This document shows positions 47,801 through 59,800 of a DNA stretch of 64,000 nt, piece after piece. Position 1 is the stretch's first letter, and the number at the start of each line of letters is the position of its first letter. The notes beneath the pieces are model-generated. The model did not search any database. It was given only the letters and a program-made list of their open reading frames with translations, and was not told the DNA's origin. The translations under genes were made by a program, and so were the position numbers. The DNA comes from Semisulcospira habei (lineage: Eukaryota > Mollusca > Gastropoda > Semisulcospiridae), in assembly GCA_036245525.1 (NCBI GenBank), contig BTPG01000007.1:165812976-165876975 (forward strand), read 5' to 3'.

Positions 47801-50800
47801 CACGCCTATGGTTAATGCAGCGTACGAGGGAACATGAGGATCTATACTTTGAAGATGGTACCCGGTAGGTTCACCTAAGGCGTTGCATCACTCAAGCGTC
47901 ACGCAGGGGTTTAAATCAGTTACACAAGCAGTACCGTAAAGCCGCGAAAAGTACATGGTCATGGCAGCCATCGCTTTGTCTTCACTGCCGGTTGTTCTGG
48001 GAATTTTTATCTTCCAATTGCTGAAAACTGCCTCTAATTGCTGAAAATATATTCCAACCAAACTGCCGAAAATGTAGAGCAATGCTGAAAATCCACTTTT
48101 AAATATTTGAAGCAAAAACAATTGCTACAAAATTAGAAGTTTTACGCTAGTATTTGAGACAAAATTTGTTTGGTCAAAATATGACTATTATTTTTACCTT
48201 TTCCTCATCCCCTGTGACCTTGACATTTGAAAGAGGTCAATAAACATAGACTCACTTTTGCTTCGCATGTGAGCCACACAAAAAAGAGCAGAAGGGTCCT
48301 TGGGCTCACGTTGGCCATAGTTGTCCCGCGCACAAACGTAAAAACGTAAACCTGAGAAACTATTGCTCTTCAAGCTCATGCACTTACCATCCCCTCCCTC
48401 CTCCATATCCTCAGATTCAAGGTTTTCACTGCGTAGATCCAAACTGTCCAATGATTTACTCTCTGCCATAATCTCCGCCTTTCCAGGGCCCTCAGCTGGT
48501 CCAAACTCCATGCTCGACACTGACTGGCTGTCTGTTCCACCTGTGTCCGAATCCTGTTGACCGTCAGATGGCATTTGTGACGATGGAAGGTCAAGGCTAG
48601 AGACAGACTGGGAGTCTTCACGAAGGGAGGCAACTCTGTTGGAGACAGCACTGTGTTCACGATGGTTCGGAGAAAGACTGTGGCTTCGTGCATCAGCTGT
48701 GCCTGGGCGGCCCGCTGAGACCAAATGAAAAACAAGTCAGTCAGTCTGATGGTTTGAGAGATACTGCCTCTAATGCAATATGCACAAACGTGCACATACC
48801 CACACACACAGCCGCGCAATCCACTTTCCTTATACCATTTGCAGCCAAAAATGTTGTAAAGTGTTATTTCCTGTTTATTCTAAAGCATGTTTCCTTTTGG
48901 CTCTTTTTGTCATATTTAACTCTTAACACTTTTAACCCCAAGGTCCCATTTCTCAAATTCTGGAGGTGTTGCCTAATTACTATGTACCAGTTGCAGGGGA
49001 TGGATTGACCATGATAATTCAAGGGTAGTGCCAAATTAGCTTGGCACCTGAAGGTGCCAAGCTAATCTGACAATACCATTGAATTATGATGGTCAATCAA
49101 TCTCCTGTTGTAGGGACTCGGGGCTAAATGGCTTAAACTTACACAACTAAAGGACTTCCATTCCACAGAATGGAAGTAATTTAGTTCTGTGACTTTAAGA
49201 GTTAATTAACCCTTATCATTTGGAATACACCAGTGTGTGAAATAAGTTTGATTAAAATAGTTCAAGGGTAGTGCCAGAATAGCTTGGCGCCTCTAGGCGC
49301 CAAGCTATTCTGGCACCACCCTTGAACTAAAGCCATTGGTCTATATCCTTATCTGTAAGTACTATAATGTAGCTTGCATATGGCAGTGTACAAATTTGAA
49401 GCTGTTAGCCTCAGTATGATATGGGTTAAATACAATGGAGTTCGCATGCAACCCTGTAAGTTACATTTTCGCGTTGAAGCATGTTTTAATGGGGTTGGCC
49501 CCTTGATTTTCATCACATTTTCTGGTAAAATCTGGAACCCGTTGCACAACAAGAAATGCTCATAATCACCTTGTGAAGCTGACCTCGGATCACATATTCT
49601 GACCAAATATTTTCTTGTTCGTTTTTTTTAAAAACATACTTGTTAAGTTAGATACATGTATACGTATGAGAACCAACACCATGGAAAAAGGTATTTTTCA
49701 ACAACAGAACAAAGAAGTTTACAGTCAAATCCAGGTAACACAACTCTGATAACACAAACATTGCTTAGTTTCCCTGTAACCAATTTCCTTCACTTCCTAA
49801 ACTGCTGAGGACAAATCATGTTAGTAAGAAGTGATTTTCAGCGGCCCTTGGAGTTCCTCTTATCACGACTTCACTGCACTAAGCTGTCAACAGAACATTG
49901 AGTACACTGCTTATTATTATATTATTATTGTTATTTAACAAAGGAAGAAATGCACTTCAAGTTCAACTGAGCATGCCCCTCTCTTGTTGTCTTTAACCCA
50001 TTGAGTGTCGGTAGCGGTTTTGTCACGATGATACCTGTCAGAATTATCGCGACAAAAACCGCTACCAACACATGAAGGGTTAATTACACTCCTCCAGTGA
50101 AAATGAGCAGATATTTGTAAGTGTGATATATTTGAACAAGTAAGAAAACAGAGAAACTTGTAATGCAGTCAGTGTGTTATGCTACACTTGTAATTCAGAC
50201 AGTCTGTGTGTTATGCTACACTCATAACTCAGTGTGTTATGCCTTACTCGCAACACACTCAGTGTGATAACACTGATATACATGTATATATATATATATG
50301 TCTCTCATGTGAACACATTTTACTCTAAATGACATCATTTACACATCACAATGTGCATTCAAATCATTAGGTTTGACATCGCATGCTAGTAATTGATTCA
50401 CAATGAGTAGGTTTACGTCTAGATATGACAATGAGTAGATTTACGTCTAGATATGACTATATCTGTCCATCTGATGCTATATAAACTGTTGTGTGAGTGA
50501 GAGTTATTGTCAGTTTCACCTGAGGTGGTGAGACAAAATTTCCTGTATGCGGAATTTCCTGTATGTATTTTTGGCACTATAAAGTTAATTGATTAATTGA
50601 CTGATCTCCCTAGTAAAAGTTTGCAATACTGCAATTCCAGTCATATCTAAAGGTAAACCTACTCATTGTGAATCAACCTGTACAACTTCCAGCAAGGATG
50701 AACCACACAGGCCTGAATCCATCCCATTAAAAAGTATGGGTAAAACAGCCGTAGCACAAATCTACACTGGATACACTCACGCCTGCGTGGATTAGTGCTG

Positions 50801-53800
50801 GAAAGATTATTACCGAGTGTATTCATGTAGTTGGGTAGAATAAGGCCTAACTTTAGCGAACTTGAGCCGTTCAACATTAGTTTACCTATCTGCAAGAACG
50901 TCACTGCTTAGGTTTTTGCAATACATTTCCTGCATTTGAAATGGTCATCTAATAAATATCTTGACCGATATGATCTCGTTATTTACCAGAAAATTAAACA
51001 CTTGTGGATTCAATATTTGTTGTTGCAAACTTGCTGAAGGCGTGTTTGCTATGACAAAAGTTGGATCCATCCTGTTTTATAGTCTCCTTCATATCAGTTA
51101 ACCCGTTTAGCCCCAAGGTCCCATTTTTAAAAGTTTGGAGGTGTTGCCTAACGACTATGTATCAGTTTCCAGGAGATGGCTTGACCATGATAATTCAAGG
51201 GTAGTGCCAGATTAGCTTGGTGCCTGAAGGCGCCAAGCTAATCTGGCACTACCCTTGAATTATCACGGTCAAGCCATCTCCTGCTGTAGGGATCCGGGAC
51301 TAAAAGGGTTAAGCTCTACATACTACACAGTAGCAGGTTCCTACCTTTTGAAGTTTTGATCATATCAGTTAAGCGCTATATACTGCACAGCAGCAGGTTC
51401 TTACCTTTTGAAGTCTTGGTGGCTGCTGAAAATCCTGAAGAAGTGTAACCAGCAGCAGATAGGCTGAAACCAAACGGACTGTAAACTGTTGCTGGCACAG
51501 GTTGGTGCACAGTGTCGTCGAGGTCGTAACCTCGAGAATACTCATGATCATCATCATCGTCACCAACACTATCCAGAGGCGGAGGCCCTGAGCTGAAATC
51601 GTCATCGTAATCAGAGGGAGGCCGATGCTCTTTGCTGCCACTTCTGCTACGTCGTCTACGGTCAGAAGAATATGGGTGCATTCTCTCCCCTGCTTTAGAG
51701 TGTTCAACAACTTTTTTGGGAAGTTCATAGCTGGAGAGGGTGGCAGGGTCGTCGCGGACTTTAAACACACCCATGATGTCGCTGGTTCCCAAGTTTTTCT
51801 TCTTCACCGTCACCACAGTCGACTGATCCTGACCCGTGAAAACACTATCAGCACCTCTGATGAAAACAGTGTCCATATTGTATTCACCACCCACACCACT
51901 TCCTATCTGAACACTGGACTGGAAACTGGATCCCACAAATACAGCAGCGTTTGTGTCTGTCTTAGGGTCAGCTACAGCAAAGTCTGCCCAGTCATCTTCT
52001 GTCTCCATCTGCTGTCCTGACAGAACTGTGCCCAGAGACGCCACATCAGAAACAGGCGAAGCAAACCCACCTTTACCGCCTTTGACATCACCCAAGTTGG
52101 ATGCTCCAGACCAGGAATTTTCCACAGACGCTGCAATTGAAGAGGTTGCTGTCCCAAACGTAAATGACGAGAGGCCTGAGTTTGTGTCCACGACTGATGA
52201 AGAGTGTGGTGGAACTTCCTTTACTGTTTCAAAATCAGCCCAGTCACCTCCGTCATCAGCAGTGCTGGCAAATCCCATCGTGCCCACACTTGCTGAGGAT
52301 GATGCAAGAGATGGGGAGAGAGACAACTCTGCCACGTTGGAAGAACTGCTGATGGTGGAGGGAGTGGGACCAGAAAATTCAGCCCAGTCTTCATCATCTT
52401 CTGGTGTGAATGCAGAGGAATTGTTCTCGTCATCTTTATGTTCAAACAAAGATGGCTGGGCATCTGTCAAACTTCTCAGAGCTCCATACTTGTCCTCATC
52501 GCCAATAAGCACATCATTTGCTGTTTTCGGAGGACCGGCCCCTGCGGTTCCAGTTTTAAAGGGAGTGAAATCATCCCCTCCCCCGCCCAACTTCTGCGTT
52601 TTTGCTGGGGGCCCTGTGGCCGATTTAAAATCGTCAAAGTCGTCATCAGCGCTTGCAGTGGGAGGAGCTGCACCGTGCTGCGTCAGTGGTGGCAGAGTCA
52701 TGGCCGATTTTGGCAGGGGTACTCTCACAGCTGGTGCACTCTTTGCAACACTAGCACTGGCCATGGCCGGCGTCACACTGCTTTTAACATTCGGTCTGAC
52801 GCCAGCGGCTTCAGCATTCTTAGGTGTACGCGACAACGCCCCTCGAAGAGGACTCCCTCTAGTGCCCTGAGCATCTCGCTTGCGGTTGAACTCCTCCACA
52901 TAATTCTCAAACGCTTTGATGTCCTCATTTTCGGACTGCTCTGATGTGCTGACCTGGCTTAGGCTGTCGTGTCCGTCCGTGAAATCATCATCATCAAGAC
53001 TGTTGGGGGTGGTGTGACCTACAACAAAATAAAAACAAACCAAATACTCTCACATATTTGTTTCCATATCATTTGTGTGCAGGTTTGTGATTCTGGACCT
53101 TATGGCCTACAGCCATTAAGGTCCTAAATCTCGAACCAGCACACATTTACATGTTTGGGGTGCCACAACAACCTGCGATGAAAATAGATTAAAAAAATGA
53201 ACTTTTCTGTCTGTGTACTGGACTGTGATATTGCATCTTACCTCCCTGGGCCATAGGTCCAAAATCACAGATCACCACACTTACAGCCTAGGCCAAAACA
53301 AGTTTTGGGAAACAAAATAAGCATCCTTCCAATTCACAAGCATAAACAACTTTAATGTACATACACTATTTTTCATACTTCTCCCTCATGTATGTCTTCA
53401 ACACAAGTACAGTTGAAAAAAGGAAAAAAATATATATGCTATCGTTTAATTGTTTACCTCATTCAGGTGCGATACACTACAGCAGAAGATGGATCGACCA
53501 TGATAATTCAAGGGTAGTGCCAGATTAGCGTGGCGCCAACAGGCGCCAAGCTAATCTGGCACTACCCTTGAATTATCATGGTCGACCCATTTTCTGCAAC
53601 TGGTACATAGTTGTTAGATGACGCCCTCAAAATTTGGAAAGTACAGCCTTGGGGTTGAATGAGTGAACGCTAAGTTCTGATTATAACAAAATGATACCAA
53701 AGTTTGGGCTGCTTTACACCTGCATTCTTACTGCTCTCGCTCCAAAGTGTATGCTCTACTCCTCATTTTGTAAACCAATCACCACTTACAATCACATGGC

Positions 53801-56800
53801 AACAACACGCTGTGTGGCAAATCAAAGTGCACATGATTAGTAATGCATGCATGCAGTTTAGTTCAGCGTGAGAATTAACGTTCAGTGAAATATCAAACGG
53901 CCCATGCAATACCCCCTCACAAGAAAAAAAGGACATAGCAAAGGTCTGTGTTTACTATGTTTGTGAAAAGAAAGTATTACACTGAACTTTGACTGGAAAC
54001 CCACGATACAGGTCAGCCTCATTATATCACGAAACACTGGGTCCATTAAGTCAGACTACGTTTTTGGTGTTCCCAATTACTATAGTGATAAACTTATATA
54101 ATTATCCTTATAAAAAAAAAAACACCCAGTAAGCCATAAGTCCTCTGGCCGACTCCAGTTTTAGTTCACCCGCGCACAACTGAAGCTGGAGTCAGCTATA
54201 GGACTTTGTTTTCTTTCTCATTGGATATCTTTCAGGGAGCCACAGACCTGACCATGTTATGTCCGATTTTGTGATATTCTGATACACTTAATACGGAGAC
54301 TGACTACATTTTGTTGCTGTGTCTTGAAATTAATTTTCAGCAAAGTATCGCTGCATCTGACTTTCGTTATATCTAACCTTGTTGCAGGTGAAAGGACTGT
54401 GATTCCAAAATAGCAATGGCTAGTGGCCAGGTGAGTGTGAAAAAGAAAGAAAGAGGAGGGTCGGGAAATGGGGAATGGGGAAGGAGGATGGGGGATTGGA
54501 AGGGGCTGTAAAGGAGAGGGAGAAGGGAGAACTGGGGTGTAAGAGGAAGGGGAGAGGGGGGAGAGGGGGTTGGGGATGAAAAAAAAATCGAGGGATATCA
54601 TTAGACTGACAGACCCAAGTACCCATACCTCGATTTATGGTTATACACACATACCAAATATGCCCCAAATCACCAAGTGTTTTAAAGTGCATCCGCCCAA
54701 ACAACACATTAACCCTTTGAACCCCAACGCCGCATTTCCCCAGTCTGTACAACTCTGTACTAGTTTCAGGAGATGGATCGACCATGATATTTCAAGGGTA
54801 GTGCCAGATGAGCTTGGCGCCATCAGGCGCCAAGCTCATCTGGTATTACCCTTGAGATATCATGGTCGATCTATCTCCTGCTGTCAGGTGTTGGGGTTAA
54901 ATGGGTTAGTGACCGCACTCAGTAAATAAAAACAATCTAAAGCAAGAAACGTGTGGCAATGTGTGCTGGTCTGTGATTCTGGGCCTCAAAGCTCCACAGC
55001 TGTAAAGTCTGAAGCCACAGACCAGCAGCACTTCAAGTGCAAATGTAACCTGTGACTACCGTGCACGTGAGATGTTAAATTCTCCACAACCCCAGCAATG
55101 TTAGTAGTTCAAAGGGATCAGCAGGGATCAAGTTCCCAATGCACACAGTCAGACCAGCAAAGTTTGGCTTGCTCTAAAGAAGAAGTCCTAGACTACTGTT
55201 TGTAACAGTAGATGGAACTTCTTAGTAACCCCAAGGCTGTGGGCAGCACTTTTTGTCACCATCATTCCTGCAGGAATCATGGCGACAAAAAGCGCCACCG
55301 ACAGCCAAAGGGTTGGACCATGCTGGTGATTTTCATCTTTTATCACATTTGAAGCCAAGTTCACAGCATTTCATCTTGTGATTCCAGACTTGTTCCACTC
55401 TTTCCGTGTTGATGCGCCACAGCTGGAGATGGATAGAACATGACAGTTTCAGGTCAGTGCCTGAGTGGCTTGGTGCCCTGGCAGGTGAAAAGCTAATCTG
55501 GCACCACCCTTGAAACTTAACCTGGTTTCTTTGTAATTTGACTGCTGTTGTTTGATGATGGTGGTGGGAGAGTGTGCAAGATTTTACCCTCCTTGCTGCT
55601 GAGAAAAACTGAACACCACTCAACTGAAAGAAGTATAGATCCTCATGAGCCCCAAAAGCTGCAGGATGAGGAGCTATGCCTCTTGCTGAAACCACTTTGT
55701 ATCCATGTCCCTTTGAGGGTTGAGGATCATGATGCTGAATTTATGATCTCAAAAACACAACTTACATATACCGGCACTGAAGGGGTTAGGTTTTAACTCA
55801 TTCAGCCTGATGCGCGTATTCCCCAAATTTTGGAGGCGTCATCAAACGACTATGCACCTGTTGCAGGAGGTGGATCGACCATGATAATTAAAGGGTAGTG
55901 CCAGATCAGCTTGGTGCCTGTTGGCGCCAAGCTCATCTGGCACTACCCTTGAATTATCATGGTCGACCCATCTCCTGCTGTAGTGCGTCAGGGCTGAATG
56001 GGTTAATGTACATTACTTTTCAGTCCAACAAAACAGACACAAATGCTGTGAACTTGGCTCCTCCTTAGGAAATGGGAGTACGGGGGTGTGGGGTGGGTCC
56101 CTGGGTTGGACCCAAATTTTGACGCAGGCAGGTCTAAATTTTCCAAGCTGGTGAAACAAAAAGAACTGAAATCTTACGTGAGGGTGTGTGAACAGGTAGA
56201 CTGCTCGCTGAAAGATTCAACACAAATTGCATCTAGCCCAACTGCCAGAATTTTAGAACATTGATGGGAATGTGGACCATGATTCCCCAAAAATGAATTC
56301 ATGAAATTCCCCAAAATCCTCAAAAGAAAGTTGTGCTTTGCAATCCCGCCCACCGTCTTTCCTTTTTTTTTCTTCTCCTTAGTGCAAGTTTATGATGCTT
56401 ACGATAAACAATATGATCTGTGCAATAGTCTGTAACTTTTGAACCTTATGGCGTTGAGCCATAAGATCCAAAATCATAGGCCTGCACAAAAGTAAAAGGT
56501 AGGGCCTTGAAGTGAGTGTAGGTAACAGTTATTGGCCTTTCTCTCAACAAGTGTGGAAATTAGTTGCTCAAATTCAGTTGTTTTTTTCTAATTCTTATGT
56601 GTAACCTTAGTAAAACACAAGCAGTTGAAAATTCCACCAATAATTAAATTATCAGTGTGCTGCAAACGATGAGACAAACACTTCATAACTGAGTGCACAA
56701 ACAAAAAAGTAAACCATTTGCTACATTTAACCCATTCAACCCTGACGCACCACAGCTGGCGACCATGATAATTCAAGGGCAGTGCCAGATTAGCCTGTTG

Positions 56801-59800
56801 GCGCCAAGCTAATCTGTCACTGCCCTTCAATTATCATGGTCGATCCACCTCCTGCGACAGGCACATAGTCGTTAGATGATGCCTCCAAAATTTGGGAAAT
56901 ACGAGCGCTGGGCTGAATGAGTTAAAAATGTTATTTTCCTGGCAATAAATGTGTAACGAATGATAATGACTGATGTAAAGAGTGAGAACTGTTGAAACAC
57001 AGACACATAAATCCATCAGACTTGAAGTTTATAAGGCGATGCGCATAGCTATTGTGGGTAAAACAACACACGCACGCGGCTTACAACACAAAACAGAAGA
57101 TCCAAAAAAGCTGACACTATGATCTGTGAGCTAGTTTGTGATTTCACACCTTACAGCTTTAGGCAGTGAAGTTCAAAATCACACATTAGCAAACATGTTC
57201 AACTATGTAAATTCTGGTCGAAAAGCAAACAAACAATGAAGCTCTTTAATTCTTTTAGCCCCGGATCCCTACAGCAGGAGATGGCTTGACCATGATAAGT
57301 CAAGGGTAGTGCCTGATTAGCTTGGCGCCTGAAGGCGCCAAGCTAATCAGGCACTACCCTTGAATTATCATGGTCAAGCCATCTCCTGCAACTGGTACAC
57401 AGTCGTTAGGCAACACCTCCACAATTTGATAAATGGGACCTTCGGGCTAAAAAGGTAAAAAAAAAGTCATCAGTTCCAAATAAATGAGTGACTACATGAC
57501 AGATTTGGACTCATCCCATGAACAAAATCAAACATTAGGGTTGTCATGACAACCAAAAGTAAGATTCAACTGCTTAACCCTTATCCTTCCGAATACCACA
57601 TTGTGTGAAATAAGTGTGACTAAAATAGTTCAAGGTTGGTGCCAGAATAGCTTGGCGCCTCTAGGCGCCAAGCTATTCTGGCACCACCCTTGAACTAAAG
57701 CCATTGGTCTGTATCCTTATCTGCAAGTACCGTGATGTAGCCTGCATATGGCAGTGTACACATTTGAAGCTTCTAGCCTCAGGATGATATGGGTTAAAGG
57801 TAAACACTTGCCACAGGCACAGATCCTCATGAGAACCCGCAGTGGCTGGGGCACATGAGGATGTGATGATGTGCACATGAGGATGTGCACATGAGCACAT
57901 GATGATGTGCACATGAGGATGTGCACATGATGCCTTTTGCAGCCATCACCTTGTATCCATGGCCCTGGGGCAGTTGGAGCTCTTTGGCTTTTAAAAACAA
58001 GAAAGGCACAGCACTTATGGCTCACATGTATGACCGATGTACATGTGTGGCCTTTGTGACAATAACATCTTCTGTCAAGGTACGGCTCATTTTGACCTAT
58101 TTCCTGAGCTCTTGTGACCCTTGAACTATCTGAGGGATCATCCAAATTAGTATGCATAGATAGGTCTTGCCATCAGGTATCTCTGTAGCAAGTCTGGGTT
58201 TGAAGTTGTGAACACAGTATTTGAGAAAAAAAACATCTTTAGTCAAAATACGGCGATTTTGGACCTATTTCCTGAGTTCTTATGACCCTTGACCTTTTCG
58301 AGGGATCAACCAAATTAGTATGTATAGAAAGGTCTTACCATCAGGCATCTTTGTACCAAGTTTGGGGTTTGAAGTTGTGAATAGTATTTGAGAAAAAATA
58401 AATTATGTCAAATTATAGCTATTTTTGATATATTTCCTGATCCCCTGTGACCTTGACTTTGTGAAAGGTCACTGAAATTGGTATGTTTAGAAAGGTCTTG
58501 CCACAAAGTATCCTTGGGCCAAGTTTAAAGACTGTAGCTTGAATAGTCTCTGAGAAAATGCCAATGTTAAAGATTACCACAGACGACGGACAACTGCAAA
58601 CGCATGCCGGACGGACGACCACTGGCCCAGAACATAGACTCACTTTTGCTTCGCATGTGATCCAAAAATTGTGGCCAATCGTAGTGAAGGAGATAAAAAT
58701 AAGTTTTGCCATGACAACAAACACTAATGAAGCTATACAAAAGGGTTGTCATAGCAACTGACCTGTGGAGGAGTCGCTGCTGCAGAAAAAGTTGCGGACG
58801 TTGGAGTTGTAATGGTCCTCCACGGCGATACTTTCTGTGTACATAGTCTCCAGTTTCTCTGCTGCCGCTTCGGGCACACTGATGGAAAGTAAGTACAAAC
58901 AGAAATACAGTAAACTTCCCTATTACACTAATACAGTCAAGCCTGGCAAGAAGACAACCTGTATAATCCATTTATCCCTGAAGCACTACTGATGGCGCCA
59001 AGCTAATCTGGCACTACCCTTGAATTATCATGGTCGATCCATCTCCTGCAACAGGTAAAGTCATTAGGTGACACCTCCACAATTTGTGATATTCTGATAC
59101 AATGGGAAATGCGGCCTGGGGTTACATGGGACAAAGCAACCATCTGTCTATAAGCAGACCACCCATTTTTGGTCACATGGACTTCTTCTGTTCCTTAGCT
59201 GCCCATGTCTACCAAGACCATCTGTCTAAGGTGACCACTTTTTGATGGGTGGTCACCTTACATAGGTTCGATTAAATAACAAAACTGGGATGTAGTCCAT
59301 GTTCACAGTCCCTGAACACACTATTGATACGTAAATTACTTCATTTGTAACAAACTTTGGGTATGACAACACATGCTTACGATGAGATGCTTTGATTCTT
59401 GGAGGCTGAGCTGGCCCCTCCGATGAATTCTCCGTAACTGTCCTCTGAAAAACAAGAAATTAATAAATAAACAAATATAAATGTGCCACACAGTGACTGA
59501 TTAGGAAATACCGTCTTGCAGTATTTAATTCAGAAACAGTGATTGCGCACACATTAAATGGAAGAAAAGAATGACCAGAGAAGCACTTACAACAGCCGAT
59601 AAAAAAAAGAGATATTATTACATCTAGTCATTTATCAGACCATCTTGACATTTTATTGACCGTGATGTTGGACAAAATTATCGCATAATCATCATGTTAG
59701 AATCAGGCCATGTCAACATTTCTATAAATATTTCTCTAAATTATAATATCTGACACATTCATACTGATAACTAATATAACCTGTCTTTGCCGGAATAGCT

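Noticed and set aside
51953..52944. Plus-strand ORFs of 305 and 168 codons
   Set aside because: Antisense of the SYNRG large exon, which has matching splice sites, motifs and phases on the minus strand.
54420..54601. Proline/serine-rich minus-strand ORFs
   Set aside because: Translation of a purine-rich (GGGA)n-type tract inside a SYNRG intron.
58567..58971. Minus-strand ORF of 134 codons
   Set aside because: Only overlaps the real SYNRG exon 58763-58878 in the wrong frame; the rest is repeat.
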